Source: Hyaloscypha bicolor E
Taxonomy: Eukaryota; Ascomycota; Leotiomycetes; Helotiales; Hyaloscyphaceae
Direction: 5' to 3'
DNA length: 64,000 nt
NCBI RefSeq assembly: GCF_002865645.1
Contig: NW_020194557.1
Location: 682,001-746,000, forward strand
Made by a program: the position numbers and the translations under genes. The notes beneath the pieces are model-generated. The model had not been told where the DNA came from. It was given only the letters and a program-made list of their open reading frames with translations, and searched no databases. The stretch's first letter is position 1. Each line of letters starts with the position of its first letter. This document shows, one piece after another, positions 33,948-47,600 of the stretch.

Positions 33948-34250
33948 TGTGGTACGGCAGGCCATACTCGTTAAAAATCATGTTATTTTGGCGGTTTTGA
34001 GGTTTAGGTCACATGGCAAAGGCCGCGGCCTTTTGCACGTGACTTGCGGAAATCATATAAGAAAGCTGGTTTTTCTATAGTCCTAGAGAATAATCCTTTA
34101 TGAGTATTTAATTAATTAAGCTTTTGCATACTACATACTATTTATACTTTACTATTTACGCTTTTAATTTATTATTTTGCTATTAAGTCACGTTTTGCGC
34201 TCTGGTATACTTTATGTGGGTTTTTGTCTTGTTACAGTTTCCCTCCCACA
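33948..34250 (+). repeat. Solo Gypsy LTR inside Copia-2, lightly mutated
   Basis: 303-bp LTR beginning tgtggtacggcaggcc and ending tttccctcccaca, flanked by ctat on both sides (33944-33947 and 34251-34254). The uninterrupted site is seen in Copia-1 (reverse strand, about 18030). Homologous to 44345-44647 and 26717-27020, which show the same positions with CA/TG changed to TA. This copy retains many CpA and a CACGTGAC motif (34036-34043), so it is younger than the RIP of the other copies, although Copia-2 around it is mutated. Confidence 0.85.
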
Positions 34251-37200
34251 CTATACTACTATAGAAATTATAATTACCGGATTAAGTAAAACTTGGACAA
34301 AATTCAAGCCTAATAAGGAATAAATCGGAAAGATCTAGGAAAGGCTCTTGACTAAGTATTAGAAGAATCTAAAACCTTAGCTAGAAAAGAAATACGATAT
34401 GAAAATTACTAGTAGACAAGCTATAGAGAAACTAATGCCCGGTACTAGTTCCAAAAAGGAGCCTAAAGCATCCGGAATCTAATTTCCTGGAAATTTTAAT
34501 ACTGCTCTAGTAGATCTAATATTTATAATCCAGGGCCCAGGTTAAGGAATTTATATAATACTCGATTTCTCAAAATATCCGCTCTCTTAGAATACCTTAT
34601 TAAATAATTATAGTACCATATATCTAATTAATAATAAGGATCTAATTAATTCTGGTACTTTTATTAAGGCAAAAATTAATAATTATATAAAAGCAAGAAT
34701 AACTAGTCTTCTAATTATTAGATATAATACTCGTATAATTAAAAATATAGTTAATAGATCTTCGAGATTATATACTAAAAATCTAATTCTTTATAATATT
34801 ATAGTTATTAAAAAGTTCTATATAAATATTATTTCCGAAGCTCGCCTAGCGGAAAAGAAAGCTTAATATTATAAATATAATCTTATAGTTAGACTAGGAA
34901 ATTATAAAGAGAATATAGTATTAATATAATTAGAATATAGGTTTAATTTAGTTTTCCTTAAATATAAGCCGCTCTCTACTTATTCTAATATTCTAATCGA
35001 AATTCCTACTAGTACTAGTAATATACTTATATTTCTAATATTCGAATATTTAATTAGAGCTCAATATAAGAGATTAAGGAAGTATTTTAAGCTAAGAAGT
35101 AATTTAGAAGAAAAATAGTATGCAAGAGCAAGGTATTTAGCCTATAAAGCTCTATAAAAGCTTATTAATTATATATATAATGTGAAAATTAATAAACTAA
35201 TAAGAATTATATACGAATTTTGTACTCAGATATATACTAGGTAAGTAATCTCGTACAGGCTAACTAAGAGAAAGTCTACTTAACTATTTTAGAGAATCTT
35301 ATAGGACTTATTTAATTACCCAAATAGCTATAATAATTCGAGCTAGATTCTAATAATTAAGAACGAATTTAGTAAAAAGCTCTTTAGATATCTTCTACTA
35401 AATAAGAAGAATTTATAAGTATTTAATATAATTAGGGATTTTAAGCTATAGGTATATAGATAATATAATCTTTTAATTACTTATATTAAATATAATTAGA
35501 AGAAAGTAATTATTCCAATCCAAGAAATATTAGTCTATTAGATCTAAATAAAGAAATAAGGCATTGAAATTAAGCTTTCTCTTTTATATATATATATAAG
35601 CCAAATAATAGTACTAAGTAAGTAAGGCAGGAGATTATAAATAAGGCTATTATAATGCGCTTAATAGCTAATTTGCCTGAAAAGCTATAGCCAGAAAGCT
35701 TTATAGCCGCGATTTATCTATTTAATTAGAGCCCCTTATATATAAATAACTATAAAATACTAAATAAAGTACTCGATTTATAGTTTCGTAATTATTTCTA
35801 TTAGTATAACCCAGAGCTTATAATATAAATAATAGTTAATCTCAGGCCTAATTAGAATAGGATCTATATATATAGTTCTAGGGCATATCTAATAATTAAG
35901 GACTATAAAGTAGAACGGAATAAGAAAGTATTTAAGATTATATTATACGGGTATATTAAATATTTAGTTAAATATATTACATCTAATATTTATAAAATCT
36001 GGGTTCCTATACTTAATAAAGTAATTATTATATATAATATTATATTTAATAAAAACATTTTCTATAAAAAGAATTATAAATATACTAAAGGCCATAATAT
36101 AGAAATTATAAAAGATATAGTAAAACTACTTTTAAAGAATAAGATTTAGGATACTGAATTAATCTTTAAGAATAAGGAATTATAGTATAATAGCTTATTA
36201 GAGTAAATAGAAAATAAGCCTAAACTAGGAAATAATAAGTAAATAAACCAATAATTAAAAGAGCCTATAAGTATACTAATAGATTATAACTCGGGAATAG
36301 GAAGCTCTATAGCCTTACTAGAAATAAGACTCATAACTTTATAAAGTACTCTAGAGCTAGAAAGTATACCAGAGCCTAGAAATAGTAGAAATAAAGGTAC
36401 TAAGCTCTTAAAAAGGCTTAGTACTATAGAGAGAGATATAATAGAGTATACCGGAACTATTAGGGAAATATATTAAACTAATAAAAGCAGGAAAGGATTT
36501 CCTTAGAACTAGTAATAAGGTTTACTAATAGCTCCTATAAGTAAAGCAGAAAGCTTACCTATAGAATAAGCGGATAGCTTAATAGAAATAGGAGGATCCT
36601 TTATAGAAAGAGTAAATAGCTTAGCTAAAGTAGAAGATTAAATAGTAAAACCAAAGAGAAAATAGATAAGAAAGCCGATTATTAAAATTAGAAATAGGCT
36701 AATCCAAATATACTTATATAAGGGAAATAATTAGGACGGAGATCCAGGTAAAGCTAGTAGTAATATAATTACTATAGTGAGTATACTACTATAAATAATA
36801 GGTAAATTGAATTAGATTAACTATTTAGAGTTTCTTTTAGGGTTTCTCTGGCCTAATTAGCTAGAGGATTATAAGAAGGGATTTGATTATAAGACTATAT
36901 ATGCCGTAATTACGGTAGTAGTTTAATTAAGAATATATCTAGAGCAGAGTACTCTAGGTAATATAATAACGAGAAAAATTCATATTAATAATCTTCTAAA
37001 GGCTCTAAAGATATGAAATAATCTGGAGAAGTACCTAGCTAGGAAGTACTTTAAATCGGATACTAAACTAGAGATTAATAACTTTAAAGCTCGAAATTAC
37101 TAGAGGATTATTCCTAGTAATAAAGCAAGTATACTTCTAATCTCTTTAAAATGGGTATTTATATATAAAATTAATTCTAATAAATATATTATTCGGTATT

Positions 37201-38640
37201 ACTTAAGGCTAGTAGTTTGTAAAGATCTCTAAGAGAAGATATTACTCCTGTTTATATATACCGCTATACTTATAGTAAGGTCTTTTCGAGTAGCTAGTAT
37301 AATTATGGCTTATTTTAATCTGGAAATAAAGTAATTTAATATTATAAATATATTTATTAATATGGAAAGAGATTCTAATAGGCCTATAGTAGTATGCAAG
37401 CTACTAGATAGTTTTAAGGTACCAGGATATATAGTAGAGGTAAATCGAGCTCTATATAGGCTACAAGACTCTCCTGTTCTATAGTATAAATACTAGACAG
37501 ATACTCTTAAGAGAATTAGATTCTCTAGACTTAATAAAGAGCCCTATATTTATATAGATATAGATTATAAGGTCTTTATTATTTTCTATATAGATGACTT
37601 TTAAGTACTTTACTATAAGAATAACGAAGTATATACTTAATTAATTATTACTCAGATTAAGATAGTTTATAAGCTTTATAATATACGGGATATAGAGTAG
37701 TTCCTAGGGATTTATATAATTAGAGATCGGAAGGCTAAAAAGCTCTAGCTAGTTTATAATACCTATATTAAGAAAATCGCCAAGAAGTTCAGAATAGTAG
37801 ATAGGAAGTATCCTAGTATTCTATTACCTGGAATTAATCTTCGGAAATATAGTAATCAAGCTCATTTATATTAAATTAAGGCATATTAGGAGAAGATTAG
37901 ATTACTACTTTATACTATAATTATAATTAGGCCGGATATAGCTTTTACCGCTTTAGTACTCTCTTAGTTCTTAATAAATCCTGCTCTAGAGTACTTTATA
38001 GCTATAGATTGGGCTCTCCGATACCTGTTTAGAACCCGGTTTCTAGTAATTTAATATAATGGGGAATATAGAGAGATATAGCTATAGATTATATCTAATA
38101 CTTTATATATAAATAACCTGGATATATAATAATCGAGCTATAAGTATATAATCTCCTTATTTAGAGGTTTAATATTATAGAAAGCCGCTTAATAGAACTC
38201 TATAACTACCTCTTTAACTAAATCAGAAATATATAGAGTTACTTATATAGTAAGAGAGACTATAGCTCTCTAGAGGCTATTTAGGGATCTAAGCTTAGAT
38301 CTTAGAGAGCTCTGGACCATATTCTGTAATAATAAGTAGACTATTTAACTAATTATTAGAGAGAATAAAAGAATTACTATAAAGCTCTATTATATTAATA
38401 TCCAGAATATATAGCTATATTAAGAGTATAGTAAAGGCATATTTCAAGTTATATATCTTTAAATAAATAGTATACCTATAGATAGACTTATAAAAAATCT
38501 ATCCCGATTTAAATTCGAGAACTTTAGAGCTTTATTAAATCTTTAGGATATTAGAGTAAAGATTAAAATAATTAAATAATATAAAAAGAAGCTTTTATTT
38601 ATATCTTTTATTTATAAAATCTATTAAAATAATAGAGCCT
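34251..38640 (+). pseudogene. Copia-2 pol remnant
   Basis: Order of domains on the plus strand: integrase (about 35000-36060) with IEIKLSLLYIYISQIIVLSK and LPEKLQPESFIAAIYLFN; RT (about 37050-38050) with KWVFIYKINSNKYIIRYYLR, NIFINMERDSNRPIVVCK, YRLQDSPVLQYKYQTDTL and the catalytic box VFIIFYIDDFQVLYYKN (YVDD-type); RNase H (about 38150-38620) with ALQRLFRDLSLDLRELWTIF and RITIKLYYINIQNI. These are the standard Ty1/copia domains. TAG/TAA stand for Gln or Trp at very many sites, so no enzyme is made. Ends approximate. Confidence 0.85.
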
Positions 38641-39695
38641 GAGAACTAATAGTAGGAGATCTAAAGGCGCTTTACTATAGTATTAATAAACTTATATAAA
38701 AGGCCCTTTACCCGATCGGACTACTTCTTATTTCTCTTAATAGCCTCTTAAACCTTAGTAGAAAAGCTCTTACTACTATTCTCTTTATTAGATTCGGTAA
38801 TCTTAAATATAATACGAATAGAGTACCTAAGAATAAACAAATACTTTAAAATAGTCAGAATCTATAAAAGAGAATTAAGAAAAGAGAGCTTATAGTATCT
38901 TTAGTAGTCGGAAGTTCTATAAGAAAGAGCTATATAATAGGGATATAAGAGATTAGAATAGCTAAATAAGAATAACCAGAAGTATACTTCTAGTAATAAG
39001 AACCTCGGCTAATAATATTATAGTAAGAACTATTACTCTTGCCCTTTAGAGTAAATAAGACTATATTAAGTTAAAACGAGCTTTGGAATAGTATAGAGAA
39101 CTTATAATAACCTATATAAGGGATCTCTCTAAAACTAGTATAAGCAGGACAAGGAGTATAAGGCTTTAGTATAGACTTCTTTATCTTTAGTAGAGGGATA
39201 CTAGAAGTATTAGAAGATACTATAGGGATCTGAACCTTAATACTTTATTAAAAGTAAGCTTTATATTAATAGTCAAGAGCTATACTTATAGCGGACTTAT
39301 AAATTACTTAATACTATCTAAAGTTAGTAAAAGGTAAAGCAAGAATATATTTTGGGTTAAAAATACCTTGGATTTGCAAGCCGGAATTAACTTAATAGTA
39401 GTATAAAAAGAGATAGAAGCCATATTTATAATAATCGGAAGCTTGGAAAGGGATCTCTGGAAGGGTATTAAAGAAAAGCATTTAATTAGAGGCTCTGGAG
39501 TTAGTAAAAAGGAGGGGTTTATATAGGGATCTCCTGGAATTCGGTAATCTGGAGAAATAATATATACTAAGCCTATTCGGATTGGAATATTAATACGGCT
39601 CTATAAAACCTATATATCGGACGAATTTCGCTATTTTAAAGCTCTCTAATTAGGCAAAACAGATAGAATACGGTATTATACCTTCCTGGGGAGTA
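38641..39695 (+). other. Copia-2 region between RNase H and 3' LTR
   Basis: About 1.05 kb, conserved in Copia-1 at about 12566-13600. Pol should end shortly after RNase H, so this is an unusually long 3' region. Short frame blocks can be read on both strands, but neither strand is convincing and no domain is recognised. It may hold an extra ORF or a long untranslated segment. Confidence 0.4.
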
Positions 39696-39866
39696 TATTA
39701 TAATGAGAATTACTGAATTGGGGCTAGTATAATTGCTCTATTTAGTCAGGATCTATATACTTACTTTCTAAAGCTTTATACTTTACTCAAGCTCTTTTCT
39801 AGCTAGTTTAATAAACTCTTTTATTATTTAATGCAACTTCCTACTCTATAATCTTTATATATATTA

Positions 39867-42800
39867 AATACTTTAGTTCCTTAAAGAAATTCCTTTGCCT
39901 CTTTACGAAAAGATTATTCGGAAATATAGTATAGAGCTTAATATCTCTTATATAATGAATTTTAAGGCTTTTGCCTTAATAGCTATAAAGTATTATAAGT
40001 CAGATTAAGCTAATAAGGAAATAACTTATTACTAAGACTATTCTTATTCTTATAGTATTCTTGTTAATAGGCTCTAAGCTTAAATAACTACAGAAATAGA
40101 CCTTATTTGCCTTATTTCTATTTATATAAAGCTAGACTATTACTAGCTATCTATTAGTATATAGCCTATAGATACTAAAGTTCTTATATTAGATATAGCT
40201 GGACTTACTTAAGCTATATAAATATTAGTACTATTTCTTAATAATATTTAGGGCTCTTTCCTGAATAGTAATATACCTAACTCGGATATATAAATAGTAT
40301 TTACCGGATCTGCTCCTTTAAATATAGCTTAACCTCCTTGGTCTTACTTACCTATTTCCTAGTAAGAACTATTAAGATTTGCTAGAGCTAGTACCAGATA
40401 TTATTTCTTATATTCCTCTTCTTTTTATTAGTTTATCTAATGCCCGGAAGTACTGGCCCTTTATATAGCGGGAATTATATATTTTAATTAAGCAAATCAG
40501 ATCTGTACTAGCCCTATAGGTTCGGGAGATATAATATTCCAATTTGCTTCCGGGGTTAATAAAGTATAGTAACTTAAGCTATACTCTTAATATATGAATT
40601 AGAATATCCGTTCTGGCCCGGAAATTAAGGTCTCTTCTCTTTCTTTAGCTATAGAAGAATATAACTTATATACGGATTCTAATAATAAAATAAGAGATTT
40701 TATCTGAACTAATAATAAAGACGGATAGGTTATAGTTAGTGCTTCTAGAGCAGAGAAAAAGAAAGACAATAAGCTATATAAAGAACTAAAGAATAGTTGT
40801 AATTAGTACCGGGTATTAAAGAATTATTAAGAGAAAGAAACCGGTATTACTATAATATAATACCTTAGAAGTAGGAAATAAATGCCTATTATAGCTATAA
40901 ATAAAAAGAAAGAAATAACTTAATAAGATAGTCTTATATTAGACTAGTTATAGCCTATTTTTATATATTTAATCTCTCTAAAGGATTTTACTATTAAGCC
41001 TATAGCTTTATCTGCGGCCCTTATTTGCCTTTTATCTAATTCTTGTCCGAGGGTCCGGTATCTAGTAAATGAATTTCGGGATAAGGCTAAACTAGAGCTA
41101 TTATTAAATAAGATCCTTAATTAGAAAATAGAAGGCATTATAACTCGAGAGCTTTTATTAAACTTTCTGGCTCTTTTAAAGCTAGTTTTCCAAAGCCCTT
41201 AATATAACTTATTAGAATCCGGCCCTAGTATTACTATTACTTCCTATAATCTAAAGAGAAGTAAGGAGAATCTATATTATATAGTATCTATATTTAAGTT
41301 TAGTATATATCTTAATAGAGCTACTTAAGTTAAGGCTATAATTAATACTAGTACTAAAATTAATATTATAACTTAAGGCCTTATAGATAACTATAGTCTT
41401 ATAATTACGGGAAACCCTTACTTAATCTTGGTTTCTTATAATAGGGAATATTACTCTTTTAAAGGACTTTATAAGAATATTTAAGTTAAAGTCAGAGGCG
41501 TATTATTATATATCTAGATCTTCCTTATTAAAGAAGCTAATTATTAACTTATTCTTAGGTAACTCTTTATTCTATAAACTAATTTCACTATTAAGTATAC
41601 CTAATTAGGAGCTGCCTATATAATTATCTTTAATATTAGGAAGAATAGGTCTTCTATAAGCCGAGTTATAAAAGCGTTCGATTTGCGGAACTGGGTTTAA
41701 GAGTATATCTTTTCTTTAAATAACTAGAGAGTTTTAAAAGAGATATCGGAACTAGGAGAAAAAAGCTTTTAGAAAATGTTTTTATTTCTTCTTTAGGAGT
41801 TCGGAAGGGAATTATATATATATTTAATTCGGGGCCTTTAGTAAGTGCCTCTTATAATATTTCTTTATATACAAATATAAACTATTATATTTCTTTATAG
41901 TTTAATATTTATTCTTTTATATAGTAGTAAAGTCTTTCTCTAGTAGTATTAGTTAATAGGCTATATAAATCTGTTATAAAGAAAATTCGGCTAGTGAACT
42001 CAAGCAAGAGTACTGGCTTAGCTTCTAGAGGGCTAGATAATTAGAAGAAGATACTAGAAAAAAGAGAGGATATTAGTATATCGGGAATTAGGCGCTTTTC
42101 TTAGTAGTTAATTCCGAAATTTTCTTATATTATTTCAGGTTTATATTTAAGAGAGGAGAGAAAGAAGGCCTTAAAAATTAGTTCGGAATTATTATATAAG
42201 GAGAGAGATTTATTATTTGTAATATTAGATAATAGAAAAGAGGCTCTGGCTTGGGATTTTAGCTATCTAAAGCTATTAAAACCAGAAGTATCTCTGCTAT
42301 TAGAAATTCGTACTATTCTATATAAAGCTTAGTAAAAATCCAGCTTTTTAGTACTAAGAGTATTAGCCCTAATAATTAATAAGCTTATACGGAAATAACT
42401 AGATACGGGAATCTTTAAATACTATAACGGGCTTTACTAGAATCCTTATTTTCTAGTAGGAAAAAAGAAGGCCTTTAAGTATTATATAGTATAAGTAGCT
42501 TTATAAGCAAATAAGATTACTATTAGGGATACTAATTTACCTCCAAGTACGAATGAGTTCTCGGAGCATTTTGCCGGCTATATAATTGCGAGTTTAGTAA
42601 ATTACTTCTTAAGTTATAATTAACTTCCTTTAGCCAAGAAATATAGGGATATAACGGAATTTATGACTTTATATAAGCTTTTCCGCTATACTAGGATTCT
42701 CTAAGGAGATATAAACTCAGTTATTTAGTTCGTTCGAATTATATACTATATCCTTCGAGATTTAATACTATTAGTTTATATAGCTTACCTTAATAATATC

Positions 42801-44344
42801 GGAGTTCGGGGTTCTACTACTACTTATAATAATACTAAAGACTTGCCTAATATCCGAAGATTTATATAAGAATATATTTAGAACTTGGATTAGGTTCTTA
42901 TATTACTAGAGTATACTAGATTAATTATATCCGGCCCAAAATTATAGTAGTATATAAATAGTATCCAAATTATTAGTTATATCTATTCTTTTAAAGGAAG
43001 ACTACCGGAAACCGCAAAAATTATTAAAATTCTGAAATAACCGGCCTTTTAAGACATTATATAAGCCTATACTTTTATTAGTATTTATATTTATTATCGA
43101 ATCTGGATTACTTGCTTTACTAAAATTATAGCCTCTATTTATAAACGTTTCCGGAAAAATTGGGTATTTATCTAGATATATAAATACTATAATGGGGATT
43201 TAATTATTATATGGATTTCGGACTATATATAGGTATTAGATGCGTGGGTAGAGGTAAAGAGGGTAGGAAGCTAAATAAGTAGAAGTAATAATCTTAAGAC
43301 TCTTAGTACTAGTAATGAAATAATATGAATAGTCAAAAATAAGGGGCTCCGAAGATTAATATATTGGGAAGGCTAATCGTATATATGGACGGAGGTCTTA
43401 TATAACCCCTTAAACTAGTACTAGTATACCTGGGAAGCAGGACACGTAATAGTAGTTACGGGACAAGAAAGAAAAAACCCTACCACAATACTAGCTTATA
43501 ATAGATATCCTTAAAACTCTCTTAATCTCTTCCCCTATATTAGTTATATTAGGTTTTTTACCGGATACCGGATTAATTATTCTTATAGTAAATACTAGTT
43601 TTACTAAATAGAGTATAATCTTAATATAGATTAGCTAATATAATAGAAAGTGCTATCTTATATAATATAAGAGCAGTTATTAAAGTCAAGTTAAGGCGTT
43701 TTATAATACTATAAAGTGTAAATATAGAGGGGTTTTAAAGGTACTTAAGAAATACTATAGCTGGCTCTATAAAATAAAGTTCCTCTTAAAAACTAATACG
43801 AATATTCTGGTTATATAGCTTAATAGTACTGCTTTGAATCTATTCGGATTATTATTTATAAGATAGATTACTTAAATCCGGCTATTTAACTTTAATATTA
43901 AGTATATATTAGAAAAGAAGTATATAGTAGCTAATAGTTTATTATACTAATTATATATAATTCTGGAAATAAAGAAGAAAAAGAAGGAAAAGAATATTAA
44001 AGACTTTATAGATATCTAATTATTTTCTCTGAGAATTGCATTTATCTATATCTCTAGCTTAGTATTACTTATCTAGAACGTTTACTCTTATTTAACTATT
44101 ATTATAGAGAAATAACTCGAAGTAAACTTCTATTTAGAAAGCTTCTATTTCATATATTACTAATAATATACTTACTAGCTTACTATACTTGTCTGGCTAG
44201 TAAAATAAAGTACTATAAAGTATTAATTATTTAAGAATAATACTATTAAGTTTCTTATATAAGACAAGATGCTTTTCTAGTAAAATTGAGGTATATTTAG
44301 AAAAGTTATTAACTTCCTGAAAAAGCGGGAAGATATTAAGATAG
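39867..44344 (+). mobile_element. Gypsy-B: RIP-mutated Ty3 element, 5' truncated
   Basis: Homologous to Gypsy-A from its position about 19963, so gag is cut at the Copia-2 border and the 5' LTR is lost. The RT is well preserved at about 42240-43050: a block with GIFKYYNGLYQNPYFLVGKK, then DTNLPPSTNEFSEHFAGY, then DINSVIQFVRIIYYILRDL and YLNNIGVRG (YLDDI type). RNase H follows at about 43560-43960 (SWLYKIKFLLKTNTNILVIQ, IRLFNFNIKYI), then a short stretch leading to the integrase zinc finger, where the 44345 LTR begins. The integrase is therefore absent. A 300-bp solo LTR sits inside (43188-43487). Confidence 0.75.
43188..43487 (+). repeat. Solo LTR-like insert in Gypsy-B
   Basis: 300 bp absent from Gypsy-A at the homologous site (about 22551). 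Begins tataatgggg, ends ccctaccaca, which fits TG...CA with one RIP change and short inverted ends. The flanking 4-bp word atac is present on both sides (43184-43187 and 43488-43491). It contains a TATA-like tatataac at about 43400. It is less AT-rich than its host element. The family is not identified and no internal domain is present. Confidence 0.7.
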
Positions 44345-44647
44345 TATAGTATAGCAGGCTATACTCGTTAAAAATTATATTATTTTGGCGGTTTTAGGGT
44401 TTAGGTTATATAGTAAAGGCTGCGGTCTTTTATATATAACTTGCGGAAATTATATAAGAAAGCTGGTTTTTTTATAGTTCTAGAAAATAATTCTTTATAA
44501 GTATTTATTTAATTAAGCTTTTATATACTATATACTATTTATATTTTACTATTTACGCTTTTAATTTATTATTTTACTATTAAGTTATATTTTGCGCTCT
44601 AATATACTTTATATAGGTTTTTATCTTATTATAGTTTCTCTTTTATA
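44345..44647 (+). repeat. Gypsy LTR (303 bp), RIP-mutated
   Basis: Aligns over 303 bp with the solo LTR 33948-34250; for example gcacgtgacttgcgg there is tatatataacttgcgg here. It stands directly behind Gypsy-B at the point where its integrase should start, so it is either the 3' LTR of a deleted Gypsy-B or an independent solo LTR brought there by rearrangement. The flanks atag and tatt do not match. Confidence 0.75.
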
Positions 44648-47600
44648 TATTTTATAATAAGTAATATAAGGAAAATTAAAACTTTATAGTTAAGATAATA
44701 CTCTTATAAAGTTCTAAGAAGTATTTATAAGGCGGATTATTAGCTTAGTAAGTTAGGAGAGAAAAAGGGCTATTATAATACCTTAAGCTTAAGGCCAAAA
44801 TATTAAGGATATATAAGTATTAATTTTAGTATCTTATATTAATTTCTAATATATCTAGCGACTTAAATACGGATTAGCCACAAGATATAATTACTAGTAT
44901 AATATATAGGACTAGTAGAAATAGAGGCTAATTATAAAAGGAAAAGAAGCAGAGAAAATAGAATAGGAAATATTATACTAAAATAATATAAGTTAGACCT
45001 TAGTTAGAAATAGACTTTAGTATACGGAAATGAAATTATACTATTAATTTATATATTATTTTTAGTTATAATAAAAGTCGGAATTAAAGTAGCTTTAATC
45101 TTAGTAGTAAAGCTTATTTCTAAGTCCGAAGAAAATACCTAAAATAGGAAATACCCTTAATTTCAAGTAAGATAGTAAATAGAAATCGAAAAGAATTAAA
45201 AGGAAATCGGAAATAAGAAATTATATAGATAAATTAGAGAAGTCTCTAGAGAAAGAAGAGATTACTAAGTAGAGATAATAAGAAGAATTTAGAGAAATCA
45301 GGGAAAATAGCAGAATTAGAAAAATTATTTTTATTATTATTATTTTTATTACATTTATTAATAGTACTATAGAGTATATCTAGTTTAGTGAAATTAAGGG
45401 AAAATACTATAGGTATTAAGCTAATAAAATAGAAAAGAGAATATAAATAATAGAAATAAGACTAGAAAAGCTATTGCCTTATTATTACTAATACTAAAAC
45501 TCGAACCTCGACTATATTCGTTATTATTAACCGGTTTCTTCCTAATTCCGGTTCTCAAATCAAAAGATATACTTAAATAGGAAGTTAGCTTTTTAGAAAC
45601 CTTATTAATAGAAGTTTCAGGTATAAAAACTTTATAATTAATTATAAAAGAAATTATTAAGATTAATATAGCTAAGAATAAGTATATACTAGTACCGGAT
45701 TTGAACCTGCCACTTATAGAAGCTTCTAAAGTACTATAGTTTTAGGAAAGTAATATTTCTATATTTTTAAAGTAGTATATAAATATATATAAGAACTATT
45801 ATATTTCTAATAATACTAAAAGAAAAAGAATTATCTGTTATATCTTACCCATTTATAAGAATTAGATTAAGGCTATACCGGAGTACTATATTAATAATTC
45901 AGGAGATTATTAAGAGACTAAGTTCTTTAAGGCCTTATTAAAGGAATTCCGAGAGTATAACTAGGAAATACTTAAAATTAGCTATAACTTTCTTAATTAG
46001 ATTATAGTATAAGCTTAAAATAGAGGGATCTCTTTTAAGTCTTATATTAATATATTTAATAGAATATTAAAGAAGTTACTAAAGAGAAAAGAGATAAATA
46101 AAATTACTTAGTACCGAGAATTTATAAGGGAATTATCTATTCTAGTAAGAGATTATATTTTTAAAAATATAAACTTTAAACCTATAGACGTTTCTACTTA
46201 TAAATATAATAAGATATATAAGAAGGCAGTAATATTCTATTAATATAAAGAGAAGAAATACTATTTTAATATTACTAATAACCCAGATATATTTAGACTT
46301 AAATAAGAATATTTAAATATAATAGTTTATAATATAGTTCTCAAGCCAGAAGATAATTATTCTTTACTAGTTCCTTCTATTATACTTCCTGAAACTGCTA
46401 TAAATATAGGTAAGAAGAGAATTTAATCTATAGCTAATTATATAAAACCTACTAAAAGTAGTAAATCTAAAAGAGATAATATTAACTAACTAGTAAAGAG
46501 TCTGGAAAAACTATTTATTACTACTATAACTTAAGAGAACTTATAGAAATAACTCAATATAGTCGCTATTATAATTCGGAAGAATATCTATAGTTTATTT
46601 ATATAATCTAGCTAATTATAGCAGATATAATAGTATTAATAATCTAGTAAATATAATTCGGGTCTTCGGGAAAAATATACTAGAAGTTATAATAGAGGTT
46701 ATAGAAAATACTATAGTAGCTATAGTAATTAAGCTGAAATAAATAGAGGGTCTAAATAACCGTATTCTAGAGGAAATTAGTCTTAAGCGCAATTAGAGAA
46801 TATTACTTAATAAGCCTAGTAATATAAGTCTGTATTATATAGGGTAATTTGCTTACTAATGAGCCCTATAAGGAAATTTCAAACTTCTAAGCTTCGTAAT
46901 AACTTCTCTAATTATTATTAGATAATATACTTTAGCTTCTTCTTAATTAAAATCTCGAAGTACAAGTAATAATACAGGCTAGTTATTTAGGGAATTTCAA
47001 GTAAAGTAAGTGACTTTAGTATTCCGAAGCCTAAAAAGTGCCCTATATAATACAGACTTATATTACTAGGCTTATAAGTTAATGCAGTCTATAGTATAGA
47101 TCCAGAACTAAGAGAACGAATTTACTATAGGTATTATAGTAAGAATAAGAATAATAATATTAATCTAGAATATATTTATATCTCTTAATTCTATTACCTA
47201 CTAATAAAAGAGCTTATAAATTATAAATATACTTACTAATTTAATAGAAAATAGTATAAAGAGCTATTTAAACCTAAATAAGAAAGTATTTCCTTCTTTC
47301 TTACTAGTAAGTACTAGTAGTTTGACTAAATTATTTCCTAAATTCGAGAAGGAGAATTTGACTATAACTTAAATACTCGACCTAAAAATATCTAGAAATT
47401 AATAGGAAATACCTAGTTTACTAGGCAAGAAAGAGAAAGGAGAACTAGCTAACCGGAATTTATATATAGAAGCAAGCAAGTTATATCTAGGGAATCTAAA
47501 TAGCTGCTTTGCTTTAGAGGAAATTATATTGGAATTACTAATACTTTAGGTTCTGGAATTAATAAATAGTACTAAGATTTGGCTATAAATAGCGTTTTTA

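Larger units (their letters stand above)
32598..39866 (+). mobile_element. Copia-2: complete RIP-inactivated Ty1/copia element with inserted solo LTR
   Basis: Plus-strand element of 7269 bp with 171-bp LTRs at 32598-32768 and 39696-39866. Subtracting the 303-bp solo LTR and its 4-bp duplication leaves 6962 bp, against 6959 bp for Copia-1, so the two are full-length relatives. Gag, integrase, RT and RNase H follow in copia order. A primer site gttataagcccgg adjoins the 5' LTR. Flanks do not match: ataag on the left, aatac on the right. The left neighbour is Copia-3 and the right neighbour is Gypsy-B, so the element probably arose by, or took part in, ectopic recombination between two insertions. 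All frames carry many RIP-type stops. Confidence 0.9.

Noticed and set aside
33777..33974. 65-codon plus-strand frame as an independent gene
   Set aside because: It is the in-frame end of the Copia-2 gag remnant that happens to lack stops; it also runs into the solo LTR.
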